From Streptomyces olivaceus (GTDB lineage Bacteria; Actinomycetota; Actinomycetes; Streptomycetales; Streptomycetaceae): DNA of 64,000 nucleotides. The translations under genes and the position numbers were made by a program. The notes beneath the pieces are model-generated. The model saw only the letters and a list, made by a program, of their open reading frames with translations, did no database searches and was not told the DNA's origin. Below, in pieces: positions 26,404 to 36,143 of this stretch (its first letter is position 1; every line of letters starts with the position of its first letter). The stretch lies in NCBI RefSeq assembly GCF_000721235.1, contig NZ_JOFH01000027.1:1-64000 (forward strand), given 5' to 3'.

Positions 26404-27678
26404 ATGCCCATACATATGTCGTGCCGCAGTCACCAAATTCGCCGGGGAGTGCTGACCGTGGCGTTGGCAACCTGCATGGGCGCGGCGCTCGTGAGCTGTT
26501 CGGATGCGGAGTCGGACGGGGCCGGGCGGCAAGCGGTGAGCCCGGCGGGCGACACCGGGCTGGCCGGCCTCGCGCAGAAGGCGGCCGACACCGGCTCCTT
26601 GGGCGTCATCGTCCGGGTCGACTCCGGCGACGGGAAGCCCGTCGAGATCGCGAAGCAGGCATCCTGGACGAAGGAAGATCACCGCATCGCCGTCAGCGAC
26701 CGGTTCCGGGTCGGCTCCAACACCAAGACGGTCACCGCGACCCTCGTCCTGCAACAGGTCGCCGAGAAGAAGATCAGCCTCGACGACACGGTGGAGAAAT
26801 GGCTGCCCGGTCTGGTCGAGGGCGGCGGCGACATCACCGTACGGATGCTGCTCAACCACACCAGCGGGCTCGGCGACTTCCTGCTGACGCCGGAGTTCCT
26901 GCCCTCGCTCACCGGTCAGGAGCAGCGCACCTGGACGCCGGAGCAACTCCTCGCCGTCACACCCCAGCAGGAGTCCGCGCCCGGTGAGACGTACTCCTAC
27001 AGCAACGCGGGCTACGAGGCACTCGGACTCATTCTGGAGAAGGCCGCGGGGAGCGACCTGGCGGAGCTGATCCAGGAGAGGATCACCGGGCCGCTCGGCA
27101 TGAAGGACTCGTTCTTGGTGACGAACACCGACGCGACCACCGGGAAGCAGCACGTGACCGGCTACGAGCCGGATGCCGAGCGCCTGAAGGCCATTCTCGC
27201 CGGGACCGTGGACCTGCCCGAGGGCGTCGGGTTCGCCGGTCCCGAACGCCGCGAGGACAACGTCGACACCTCCGCCATCGACCCGAGCTGGTCCTGGGCG
27301 GCCGGCGGTATGGTCTCGACCGCACAGGACTGGCAGCGTTTCCAGACCGCACTGATCTCCGGCGATCTGCTGCCCGAGGCGCAGCTGAAGCAGATGCGCA
27401 CCACGGTCGACGCTCCCGAGGAGGGAGGAGGCTACGGACTGGGCCTGATGCGGGTCGACACCTCCTGCGGCACCGTCTGGGGGCACACCGGCGGCCTGCC
27501 CGGCTACTCCAGCGAGGTCTACACCGACGCGAGCGGTCGGCGCAGCGTCGCCGTCCTGACGAGCACGAACTTCGGCATCAAGGAGAAGAAGGCCGCCACC
27601 GCGAACAAGACGCTCGTCGAAGCGGCCACCTGCCAGATGCTCGGCGAGCCGCAGCCCTCGGGCACCCCCGCCGAATGA
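26404..27678 (+). CDS. Serine hydrolase lipoprotein, class C beta-lactamase fold
   Basis: This 424-residue protein has a lipoprotein signal peptide (hydrophobic VLTVALATCMGAALVSC with lipobox LVSC, about residue 29). The catalytic motifs are SNTK (Ser105, Lys108), YSN (Tyr199) and HTG (His361), as in class C beta-lactamases, D,D-carboxypeptidases and related esterases. The start is ATG 26404, with AAGGGAACC upstream. It should be anchored outside the membrane and cleave D-Ala-D-Ala peptides, esters or beta-lactams. It follows the two-component system on the same strand, which may regulate it. The missing Tyr-Ala-Asn pattern makes a true cephalosporinase less likely than a peptidase or esterase. 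Confidence 0.9.
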   Translation: MPIHMSCRSHQIRRGVLTVALATCMGAALVSCSDAESDGAGRQAVSPAGDTGLAGLAQKAADTGSLGVIVRVDSGDGKPVEIAKQASWTKEDHRIAVSDRFRVGSNTKTVTATLVLQQVAEKKISLDDTVEKWLPGLVEGGGDITVRMLLNHTSGLGDFLLTPEFLPSLTGQEQRTWTPEQLLAVTPQQESAPGETYSYSNAGYEALGLILEKAAGSDLAELIQERITGPLGMKDSFLVTNTDATTGKQHVTGYEPDAERLKAILAGTVDLPEGVGFAGPERREDNVDTSAIDPSWSWAAGGMVSTAQDWQRFQTALISGDLLPEAQLKQMRTTVDAPEEGGGYGLGLMRVDTSCGTVWGHTGGLPGYSSEVYTDASGRRSVAVLTSTNFGIKEKKAATANKTLVEAATCQMLGEPQPSGTPAE

Positions 27679-27922
27679 CGCAGGCCGAGGCAGGACGCCC
27701 CTGCCTCCTCCCGCATCTCCGCCGGTGAAACCGACGCTGTCGAGGAAGTCGGGGAGACGCATCGTGGCTGTCTCCCGTCCAGGTCGTTCACCGTACGTTC
27801 CACGTGCTCGTCGTTCCCGGCGAGCCGCCAAACCACTGCGCTGTCGGTGTCCGTGAGGACGTCCTCGCCCAACTACCGGCGCATGCACTGCTCGTACTTG
27901 CGCTGGTGTACCCAGACACACC

Positions 27923-28223
27923 ATGATCGGGACACGTCGCCCGGAGAACGTCGAACACTGCGTGAAGACGGCGCTCGCGGACGGCGTACCCGGTGACTTC
28001 ATGGAGACCGGCGTATGGCGCGGCGGGACCCGCATCGTGGTGCGGGCCGTGCCCAGGGCCTACGACGTGACCGACCGGTGCGTGTGGATGGCGGACTCCT
28101 TTCGAAACCGTGCACGACTAGGGGGCCCGGTTCGGGATCACGGGCCCCGTCCAGGACATCGACGGCCTGGGCGTCTACTGGCGGCGCGAGGCATCAGTCC
28201 AAGGATTGGAGCAGCGAAAGTGA
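27923..28223 (+). pseudogene. TylF/macrocin-type O-methyltransferase remnant, internal deletion
   Basis: The first ~60 codons read MIGTRRPENVEHCVKTALAD and then GVPGDFMETGVWRGGTRIVV, the conserved N-terminal part of TylF-type methyltransferases. In another frame, from about 28142, FGITGPVQDIDGLGVYWRRE matches the C-terminal end of the same family. The ~150 residues between them are gone. The remnant's stop (28221-28223) overlaps the GTG of the NRPS gene as GTGA. The intact methyltransferase was therefore probably the first gene of this operon, coupled to the NRPS. The N-terminal part is in frame with the NRPS but should not be annotated as part of it. Confidence 0.75.
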
Positions 28224-31200
28224 CCGTAACCGTGGGCGAGGTGCTCGCTCTTGTCGCGGATCGGCTGGTCCTCCCGGCGGAACAGCTCGACCCTGAACGA
28301 TCGTTCGTCGCCGCGGGTGCGGATTCGCTGTCGCTCATGGCGCTGGCCAGGGCCGTGCAGTCCGAGTTCGGAGTCCGGGTGTCAGTGCGTGAGCTGTTCA
28401 CGGGCGTCGACACCCCGCAGAAGCTGGCCGAAGCGGTGGCGGGTCGTGCCATGAACCGTTCGGCTCCCGCTGTGCCGGCAGTCTCGGCCGCCCCGGCTCA
28501 GGCCCCGACAACGGCCTTGGCCACGGAGCCCGTTGGGCGCGCCCCCGTCGCGCAGCCTCCGGTTCCGACCGGCGACGCCTTGGAGTCCGCGCTCGCCCTC
28601 TTCACCGACCAGCTGCAGCTGGCGGGCAAGATGATGACCCGCTTCTCCGAGCTGACGTCCGAACAGCTGAGGGTCCTCAGGGGTCTGCACCCCGGCCCGG
28701 CGGTCGGCGCTTCGCCCGCCCTGCCCGCCGCGCAGCCCGCACCCGAGACGGACCTGACCGACGACGTCGCGACCGCCGAGCCTCTCCCTGCCACCGGAAC
28801 CACCCGCCGTCCGCCGGCCGGGGCGCCCCGTACCGGCACACCCGACCCCGCGCCCGCCGGGACCACCGCGCGCACGTCCCCCGACTTCAGTCTCTACTTC
28901 TTCGGCGACTACCCCGCGCCCGACAGCGCCGTCGCCTACCAACACCTGCTGCAGGCCGCGGAGTACGCAGACGAGCTGGGCTTCCACGCCCTGTGGCTGC
29001 CGGAACGGCACTTCCATTCGTTCGGCGCGCTGTTCCCCAACCCCTCCGTCCTGGCAGCCTCCTTGGCGACGCGCACCTCCCGGATCCGACTGCACGCGGG
29101 CTCCGTCGTACTGCCCCTGCACAACCCCATCCGGGTGGCTGAGGAGTGGGCAGTCGTCGACAACCTCTCCGGCGGTCGGGTCGGCCTCGGCTTCGCCAGC
29201 GGCTGGCACTCCACCGATTTCGTCCTGGCACCGGAGAACTACGGCCGGCAGCGGGACATCATGTACGAACATCTCGAAACCTTCCGCAGCCTGTGGTCCG
29301 GCCGGTCGGTGGCCATGACCTCGGGCGACGGCCGCCCGACCGAGGTGAGCCTGCATCCCAGGCCCGTACAGGGCGACGACGTCCCGCTGTTCGCCGCGGT
29401 CCTGTCCAACCCCGAGAGCTATGAGCGGGCCGCACGCGCGGGACTCGGCGTCGTCACCAACCTCATGACCCAGAGCGTCGAGGACCTTGCGACGAACATC
29501 GCCCGCTACCGTGCCGCCCGCGCGGCCCACGGCCACGATCCCGCGACAGGACGTGTCGTGGTCCTGGTGCACACCTATCTCGAACCCGACGCGGAACGCG
29601 CCCGGCAAGAGGCCCGCAAGCCGTTCTGCGACTATCTGCGTTCCTCGATCGACCTGTTCGACAACGCCGCCAACAGCCTCGGCATCGACGTGGATCTGCT
29701 GGCCACCCACCAGGACGACCTCGACTACGTACTCGACCTGGCCTACGAGCGCTACTGCGAAACCCGTGCCCTGATCGGCAACGCCGCCGAAGTGCGGCCG
29801 GTACTCGATTCGTTGACGGCCGCGGGAGCGGACGAGATCGGATGCTTCATAGACTTCGGCGTCCCCCCTGAGCGCATGCTCGGCGGGCTGCCCGAGCTCG
29901 ACCGGCTCCGCGCCGCGTCGACCGAGCCCCGGGCCGAAGCCGCTCCCGTCCCTGCCGCGGCGCCCCGCACCGCCGCCGTCACCGCGCTGCAGCGCCAGCT
30001 GTGGCTGCTGGACCGGATGACGCCGGGGAGCCATACCTATTACGAGCCCAAGGCCCTGTTCATCGAGGGTCCGCTCGACACCGAAGCGCTGCGGGGCGCC
30101 CTGCGTCGGGTCGTGGCACGCCATCCCCAACTGCGTGCCGTCTTCCGGGAACGTGCGGACCGTCTGGAACAGGTCGTGCTCGACGCCGTCGCGGTGGACT
30201 GCCCGGTGACGGAGCTGCCCGGCCACGACGACACAGCCGCGCTGCTGCGGCTGCGCGACCTCGAAGACGAGACGGACTTCGACCTCGCCACCGGCCCGCT
30301 GATACGCGCCAGGATCGGCAGGCTCGACGGAGAGCGCCACCTGCTGTATCTCGTGGCTCACCACGCCGTGCTCGACGCCTTGTCCACCCGCATTCTGTGC
30401 CGCGACCTTGCCGCCTACTACCGCGCGTGGCCGGGTGAGCCCACCGATCTGCCCGAACTGCCCCCGTGGCCCGCCACTGTGCAGGATAGCTCCACCGCCG
30501 ACGGACTCGCCTACTGGCAACGGGATCTGGCGGACGCCGCCCCGCTCACCCTGGCCACCGACCGGCCGCGCACGGCCGGACACGAGGTCCGCGGAGCGAC
30601 GCTGGTGCACGAGATCGACGGCGAGCTGCGCGGCGGCATCCGCTCGCTCGCGCGGGCCGAGGGCTGCACGCCGTTCATGGCACTGCTGGGTGCGGTGTCC
30701 GCCACCCTGGGCCGGTTCGCCGCGCAGGACGACATCGTCATCGGTACGGCGGTCACCAACCGGCCCGAGGACGCGGCCGACGTGGTGGGCATGTTCGTCG
30801 AGACGGTCGCACTGCGGCTCGACCTGTCCGGCGGCATCGGCTTCCGGGAACTGCTGCACCGTGTCAAGGCCCGCACCACGGCGGCCATGGACCACAGGGG
30901 TGTCCCGTTCGACCAGATCGTGGAGGTCGTCAACCCGGACCGCAGCAGTGGCGCGAACCCGCTGTTCCAGGCCGCGGTGGAGTACGAGGAGGAGCTGGGC
31001 TCCGTCTTCGAGGACACCGGACTGACGGCAGAGTTTCGCGAAGTACCGCGCAAGCATGCACCGTTCGGCCTGACCTTCTACTTCAGCGACCGAGCGGCGG
31101 GCATCCGCTGCACCGTCGAATACGATGCCGGCCTCTTCGACGAGTCGACGGTGCGACGGATCGCCGAGTACATCGAGAAGCTGCTGCGCCGCTCGGTCGA

Positions 31201-33046
31201 TGCTCCGGACGCCGCCCTCTGCGAGCTGCTGGCGCTGACCGCACGCGACGAGTGGACCCTGGCCGGCTTCCAGGGCGAGCGTACGGAGACCGAACCCGCC
31301 ACGCTGCACGGGCTGTTCGAGGAGCAGGCCGCTCTGACACCGGACGCCCTCGCGGTGGCCGGCGTGGGCGCCCCGCTCACCTACGCGCAGCTGGACGCAG
31401 CGGCCAACCGCCTCGCACGGCGGCTCGCCGACCGGGGCCTGGCCGAGGGCGAGGTCGCCGCGGTCAGCGTGTCGCGCGGCCCGGGTCTGGCGACGGCGGT
31501 ACTCGCCGTGCTCAAGTGCGGTGCCGCCTATGTGCCGGTTGACCTCGCCTTGCCCGCCGAGCGGCGCGCGTTCATGCTGTCGGACAGCGGAGCCCGCCTC
31601 GTCGTCGCCGACCGCACGCTCGACGGCGACACGGCCGACACCCTGCCGTGCCCGGTGCAGTGGCTGGAGGACGTGGCGCCCAGCGATACGGACGAGCCGC
31701 TGGGCCGGACCGTGGACGACGAGGCCACGGCGTACTTGTTCTACACCTCGGGCTCCAGCGGCCGCCCCAAGTCGGTGGCCGTCCCGCACCGGGGCCCGGT
31801 GAACCTGATCCGCTGGCAACTGCGCACGCTCGGTGCGCTGCGGACCGCGCAATGGGCTTCGGCGGGCTTCGATGTGAGCGTCCAGGAGATCTTCTCCACC
31901 CTCGCCTCGGGACAGGCGCTGATCACCGTCGACGACGAGACCCGCTACGACCCGGCAGCCGTCGCCGCGCAGCTGCGCCACTTCGAGGTGGAGCGGATGA
32001 GTGTGCCGTTCACCCCTCTCAAGTACCTGGCCCGCGAGCTCAAGGCGGTGCCGTCCCTGCGCCAGTTGCTGATCAGCGGCGAGAAGCTGACACTCACCCC
32101 CGAGCTGCGCGAACTCGCCGCACACTGCCCCGAGCTGAGCCTGTACAACCAGTACGGGCCCACCGAGACGTCCGTAGTGGTCACCTCGCACCGGGTGAAC
32201 CCGGCGACCGAGACGGTGGTACCGATCGGACGGCCGGTGGACAATGTCACGCTCGCCGTGGTCGACGACTCGGGGCGGCCGGTGCCGGTCGGTGTCCCCG
32301 GCGAACTCGTCATCGGCGGTGTCGCCGTCTCACACGGCTATCACGGCAACCCCGACGCCACCGCGCGCGGCTTCTTCCGGACGCCGGACTCGGGCGAACG
32401 GCGCTATCGCACCGGTGACCTGGTGCGGTGGCGCGACGACGGCGTCCTCGAGTACATCGGCCGCATCGACGAACAGGTGAAGATCCGCGGCTACCGGGTG
32501 GAACCCGAAGAGGCCCAGTGGGCGCTCGGCCGTCTCGACGGTGTGCGCGAGGCCGTCGTCCTGGCCCGTCCCGGCGAGTCCGGTGACACCGAACTCGCCG
32601 CCTTCGTGGTGCTCTCGCCGGCGCACGCGCCCGACGGCGACTGGAGCGCCCCGCTGCGCGCGCAGCTGGCCACGGTACTGCCGCACTACCTCGTACCGCA
32701 GTCCTGGGTGCGGCTCGACCGGATTCCGTACGGCGCGACCGGCAAACTCGCCCGCGGCGAGTTGCTCACCCTGCGGGCCGAACCGGCCCTTGCGGCAACG
32801 GACGTCGAGCTCAGCGATCTCGAGCCCACGGTCCACAAGCTCTGGGCGGTCGAGCTGGGCGTCGACACGATCGCACCGGACACCTCATTCTTCGACATCG
32901 GCGGCAACTCGTTGTCGGCGGTACGCCTCCTGGAGCGCGTCCTCACGGAGTTCGGGCAGCGCATACCCGTGGCCGACTTCTTCGCCGCGCCCACCATCCG
33001 CGGGGTGGCGCACCGGCTGACCGTCCTGCAGGGAGAGGAGCGCTGA
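28220..33046 (+). CDS. NRPS: carrier - luciferase-like monooxygenase - C - A - carrier
   Basis: This 1,608-residue protein starts at GTG 28220. Domain order: carrier (~1-75, GADSLSL), a Pro/Ala-rich linker, a luciferase-like FMN monooxygenase domain (~223-570; DFSLYFFGDYP, LPERHFHSFG, RVGLGFASGWH), a condensation domain (~586-1010; HHAVLDA near 714), an adenylation domain (~1030-1440; YTSGSSGRPKS, NQYGPTE) and a C-terminal carrier (FDIGGNSLSA, ~1558). My hand-read A code is D-V-Q-S-L-S-Q-V-V, which I do not recognise. The N-terminal carrier probably receives a polyketide or aminoacyl unit that the monooxygenase oxidises before condensation. Similar monooxygenase domains hydroxylate carrier-bound chains in other hybrid systems. 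No epimerase or thioesterase domain is present. Confidence 0.93.
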   Translation: MTVTVGEVLALVADRLVLPAEQLDPERSFVAAGADSLSLMALARAVQSEFGVRVSVRELFTGVDTPQKLAEAVAGRAMNRSAPAVPAVSAAPAQAPTTALATEPVGRAPVAQPPVPTGDALESALALFTDQLQLAGKMMTRFSELTSEQLRVLRGLHPGPAVGASPALPAAQPAPETDLTDDVATAEPLPATGTTRRPPAGAPRTGTPDPAPAGTTARTSPDFSLYFFGDYPAPDSAVAYQHLLQAAEYADELGFHALWLPERHFHSFGALFPNPSVLAASLATRTSRIRLHAGSVVLPLHNPIRVAEEWAVVDNLSGGRVGLGFASGWHSTDFVLAPENYGRQRDIMYEHLETFRSLWSGRSVAMTSGDGRPTEVSLHPRPVQGDDVPLFAAVLSNPESYERAARAGLGVVTNLMTQSVEDLATNIARYRAARAAHGHDPATGRVVVLVHTYLEPDAERARQEARKPFCDYLRSSIDLFDNAANSLGIDVDLLATHQDDLDYVLDLAYERYCETRALIGNAAEVRPVLDSLTAAGADEIGCFIDFGVPPERMLGGLPELDRLRAASTEPRAEAAPVPAAAPRTAAVTALQRQLWLLDRMTPGSHTYYEPKALFIEGPLDTEALRGALRRVVARHPQLRAVFRERADRLEQVVLDAVAVDCPVTELPGHDDTAALLRLRDLEDETDFDLATGPLIRARIGRLDGERHLLYLVAHHAVLDALSTRILCRDLAAYYRAWPGEPTDLPELPPWPATVQDSSTADGLAYWQRDLADAAPLTLATDRPRTAGHEVRGATLVHEIDGELRGGIRSLARAEGCTPFMALLGAVSATLGRFAAQDDIVIGTAVTNRPEDAADVVGMFVETVALRLDLSGGIGFRELLHRVKARTTAAMDHRGVPFDQIVEVVNPDRSSGANPLFQAAVEYEEELGSVFEDTGLTAEFREVPRKHAPFGLTFYFSDRAAGIRCTVEYDAGLFDESTVRRIAEYIEKLLRRSVDAPDAALCELLALTARDEWTLAGFQGERTETEPATLHGLFEEQAALTPDALAVAGVGAPLTYAQLDAAANRLARRLADRGLAEGEVAAVSVSRGPGLATAVLAVLKCGAAYVPVDLALPAERRAFMLSDSGARLVVADRTLDGDTADTLPCPVQWLEDVAPSDTDEPLGRTVDDEATAYLFYTSGSSGRPKSVAVPHRGPVNLIRWQLRTLGALRTAQWASAGFDVSVQEIFSTLASGQALITVDDETRYDPAAVAAQLRHFEVERMSVPFTPLKYLARELKAVPSLRQLLISGEKLTLTPELRELAAHCPELSLYNQYGPTETSVVVTSHRVNPATETVVPIGRPVDNVTLAVVDDSGRPVPVGVPGELVIGGVAVSHGYHGNPDATARGFFRTPDSGERRYRTGDLVRWRDDGVLEYIGRIDEQVKIRGYRVEPEEAQWALGRLDGVREAVVLARPGESGDTELAAFVVLSPAHAPDGDWSAPLRAQLATVLPHYLVPQSWVRLDRIPYGATGKLARGELLTLRAEPALAATDVELSDLEPTVHKLWAVELGVDTIAPDTSFFDIGGNSLSAVRLLERVLTEFGQRIPVADFFAAPTIRGVAHRLTVLQGEER

Positions 33047-33047
33047 C

Positions 33048-36000
33048 ATGGAGGCGCTCAGCGAGCGGGAGCTGCGACAGCGCATCGGTGCGCTCGTCGA
33101 GGAGGTGCTCGGCCGCGCGGCCGAGCCGCAGGTCTCCTTCCTCGACCTGGGACTCAACTCCCTGGCGCTGATGCGGGTCAAGGTCCTCCTGGAAGCCACT
33201 CTCGGCCTCTCCCTGGACGACGCCGCCCTGTTCGAGCACAGCAGTGTCGCCGCCCTCGCCGCACACCTCGCTCCCGGCGCGGACCCGGGGCCCCAGGCAT
33301 CCGGATCCGCGCCGGCGGCCACCGACGGGCGGATCGCCGTCATCGGCATGGCCGCGCGACTGCCGGGCGCGCCGGACCCCGCCTCGCTCTGGGAGAATCT
33401 GCGCGCCGGCAGAAGCAGCGTGCGCAGCCTGGGCAACGGGCAGGGCGACGACGGGCGGGTGCGGGCTGCGGGAGTCGTCGACGACGCCGAGTGCTTCGAC
33501 GCGGACCACTTCGGGATGAGCCGGAAAGAGTCAGCTCTCACCGACCCGGCGCACCGGCTGTTCCTGGAGTGCTGCGCCCACGCCCTGGAGGACGGCGGAT
33601 ACGCGGGCCAGGCACACGGCCGTCGCGTCGGGGTGTACGCGGGCGGCGGGATGAACCTGTACGGCCCCGGCCTGCCCTACTTCGCCCGGCACGGCATGGG
33701 CGGCGGCGCGCCCTCGGCGAACGTCATGGAGGAGATGCAAGGGCTGATCGGCGGGCAGCAGGACTTCCTCGCCACCCGGGTCGCCTACCGCCTCGGCCTC
33801 ACAGGCGCGGCCGTAGCCGTCCAGAGCGCCTGCTCGACCGGGCTGGTCGCGGTCCATCTGGCCGCCCAGTCACTGCTGTCGGGCGAGAACGACCTGGTCC
33901 TGGCCGGGGCCGCGGCCGTGCATCTGCCCCAGACCGAGGGGTACGTGCCCGATCCGGAGTTCATCCTGTCTCCGAGCGGGGTGTGCCGGGCCTTCGACGC
34001 CGCGTCGGACGGCACGGTCGGTGGCAACGGCGTTGCCGTCGTGCTGCTCAAGCGGCTGGATGCGGCCCTGGCCGACGGGGACGAGATCCAGGCGGTCATC
34101 CTCGGCTCCGCGGTCAACAACGACGGCGCCGCCAAGGCCGGCTTCACCGCCCCCGGCGTGCAGGGCCACACGGAGGTCGTCCGGCTCGCCCTGGCCCGCG
34201 CGGGCATCGACGCCGATTCCGTCGGCCATGTGGAAGCCCACGGCACCGGAACCGAGTTGGGCGACCTGGTGGAGTTCGAAGCGCTGTCACGGGCGTACCG
34301 ATCGGAGCGGGGCAGGACCGAGTTCTGCACCCTCGGCTCCGTCAAACCCAGCCTCGGGCACCTGGACACCTGCGCCGGGATGGCGGGCCTCGTCAAAACG
34401 GTGCTGATGCTGCGGCACGGCATCATCGCGCCCACCGCGAACGTGACCCGGCCAAGTCCCCGGCTGCCCTGGGAGACCAGTCCGTTCCGCCTGGCCACCG
34501 TGGCCGAGGAGTGGCGGACGTCCCGGGGCGTGCCGCGCCGCGGCGGGGTCAGCGCCCTGGGGTTCGGCGGGACGAACGCCCATGTGCTCTTCGAGGAACC
34601 GCCGGCGGCGACGGTCCGCCCGCAGCCCGCCCATCCGCTTCCGGTCCCGATCAGCGCACGGTCCCAGGAGGCCTTGCACGAGGTTGCCGTGCGACTGCGG
34701 GACGAGCTGAGAGCACGACCCGGGTTTGGCGTCGCCGACGTGCACACCACGCTGGCGCTGGGCCGCACGCACCAATCCCACCGCACGGTGGTGCACGGCC
34801 GGACCGCTGCGGAACTGGCCGACGGCCTCGACCGGTTCCTGCGGCTGCCCGACGAGGAGCAGCCGGCCACCGCAGGGCCGATCGCCTTCGCCTTCTCCGG
34901 GCAGGGCCAGGCCACCGCGGGGATGGCACGGGAGTTGTACCGGCAGTACGCCGTCGTACGCGAGGTCCTGGACGAGTGCGAGGAGACGTACCGGCAGGAG
35001 GAGGCACAGGGCAGCCTGCTCGACGTACTCCTGACGCCGCCTTCGGACGGTGCGGAAGTGGTCACGCAGGCAGCCCAGTTCGCGCTGCAGATGGCACTGG
35101 TGCGGCTGTGGCGGCAGTTCGGGGTCGAGCCCGAGTGCGTGCTCGGGCACAGCCTCGGCGAGATGGCAGCGCTCTGCACCGCGGGTGCCTTCTCACTCGC
35201 CGACGGGCTGCGCTTCACCACCGCGCGGGGCAACCTCATCGGGGCCGCCGCTCCCGGCCGCATGCTGGCCGTGCACGGCGACGCCGACACCGTGAGGGAG
35301 CTGTGCGCCGGGCTGCTGGTGGAGATCGCCGCGGTCAACGGGCCGCGTTCCCTCGTGCTGTCCGGGGACCCCGAGGCCATCGAGGCGGCCGCCCACCGGG
35401 TGCTGGCCGGGGAGGACATCGCCTGCCGGCCGCTCGACGGGGATCGCGCCTTCCACTCCGCGCTGCTCGACCCGGTGCTTCCCGCGCTGAGGGAGGCCGC
35501 CGAGTCCCTCACGTTCACGCCGCTGCGGTTGCCGTGCGGCGCAAGCGCGCGGGGCGAGGTGCTGCCCGCGGGGTCCGTCGTGGACGCGGAACATCTGGTG
35601 CGTCAGGCGCGCCGGCCGGTGCTGTTCCAGCGGACCCTGGCCGCTGTGCACGCGCTGGGCTACGTCGACTTTCTCGAGCTCGGGCCCGCGGGCGTACTCA
35701 CGTCGCTGGGCCGGACGGCGCTGCCCGGCACTCACTGGATCGCGACCCAGTCGGGGGAGTCGGCCGGTGACGGCGGGCTGCACGAGGCGCTGGCGGAGCT
35801 GTACCGCCGTGGCCTGAGCCTCGACTGGCGAGCCATGGCGACGGGCGGCGGTCGGGTTCGGCTGCCCGGCTATCCCTTCCGCCGCGAGCCGTACCCGACG
35901 CCGGAACTGCCCCGGCTCACCCGCGCGAAGACGCCGGTGCAGGAAACGCCCCCGCCGACGGGCGCGGCGTCCGCTCCGATCGGGCCCGCGGCCGCCCCGG

Positions 36001-36143
36001 AGCCCAGCACCGCAGCACGGATCTTCACCGCCGTCGCCGGGCAGCAGCTCGCCTCCATGGAGGAATTCGTCGACGGCGCCCACGAGTTGATGTCCGCACA
36101 ACTGAGCACGCTGTCCGGCCTCGTCGGCGGGGACCCGCAGTGA
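33048..36143 (+). CDS. Type I PKS: ACP - KS - AT
   Basis: This 1,031-residue protein follows the NRPS by 1 nt, with GAGAGGAG before its ATG. It has an N-terminal carrier (~1-80; DLGLNSLAL, Ser36), a ketosynthase (~95-520) with the Cys in VQSACSTG (~262) and both His residues (EAHGTGTELGD, KPSLGHLD), and an acyltransferase (~600-880) with GHSLGE and RAFHS, the latter favouring malonyl-CoA. No ketoreductase, dehydratase or C-terminal ACP is present. The extended chain must therefore pass to a carrier on another protein, such as the N-terminal carrier of the NRPS. The last ~100 residues form a Pro/Ala linker and a helix that may be a docking segment. Confidence 0.93.
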   Translation: MEALSERELRQRIGALVEEVLGRAAEPQVSFLDLGLNSLALMRVKVLLEATLGLSLDDAALFEHSSVAALAAHLAPGADPGPQASGSAPAATDGRIAVIGMAARLPGAPDPASLWENLRAGRSSVRSLGNGQGDDGRVRAAGVVDDAECFDADHFGMSRKESALTDPAHRLFLECCAHALEDGGYAGQAHGRRVGVYAGGGMNLYGPGLPYFARHGMGGGAPSANVMEEMQGLIGGQQDFLATRVAYRLGLTGAAVAVQSACSTGLVAVHLAAQSLLSGENDLVLAGAAAVHLPQTEGYVPDPEFILSPSGVCRAFDAASDGTVGGNGVAVVLLKRLDAALADGDEIQAVILGSAVNNDGAAKAGFTAPGVQGHTEVVRLALARAGIDADSVGHVEAHGTGTELGDLVEFEALSRAYRSERGRTEFCTLGSVKPSLGHLDTCAGMAGLVKTVLMLRHGIIAPTANVTRPSPRLPWETSPFRLATVAEEWRTSRGVPRRGGVSALGFGGTNAHVLFEEPPAATVRPQPAHPLPVPISARSQEALHEVAVRLRDELRARPGFGVADVHTTLALGRTHQSHRTVVHGRTAAELADGLDRFLRLPDEEQPATAGPIAFAFSGQGQATAGMARELYRQYAVVREVLDECEETYRQEEAQGSLLDVLLTPPSDGAEVVTQAAQFALQMALVRLWRQFGVEPECVLGHSLGEMAALCTAGAFSLADGLRFTTARGNLIGAAAPGRMLAVHGDADTVRELCAGLLVEIAAVNGPRSLVLSGDPEAIEAAAHRVLAGEDIACRPLDGDRAFHSALLDPVLPALREAAESLTFTPLRLPCGASARGEVLPAGSVVDAEHLVRQARRPVLFQRTLAAVHALGYVDFLELGPAGVLTSLGRTALPGTHWIATQSGESAGDGGLHEALAELYRRGLSLDWRAMATGGGRVRLPGYPFRREPYPTPELPRLTRAKTPVQETPPPTGAASAPIGPAAAPEPSTAARIFTAVAGQQLASMEEFVDGAHELMSAQLSTLSGLVGGDPQ

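Noticed and set aside
27519..27872. Minus-strand frame between the serine hydrolase gene and the methyltransferase relic
   Set aside because: No family, ribosome site or codon signal convinced me. Part of it overlaps the hydrolase gene.
27923..28219. N-terminal extension of the NRPS from the upstream ATG
   Set aside because: The extra ~99 residues are a methyltransferase N-terminus followed by nonsense sequence, and a GTG directly before the carrier domain is the natural start.
28382..32191. Minus-strand 1269-codon open frame
   Set aside because: Shadow of the NRPS gene on the plus strand. No domain motif is readable in it.
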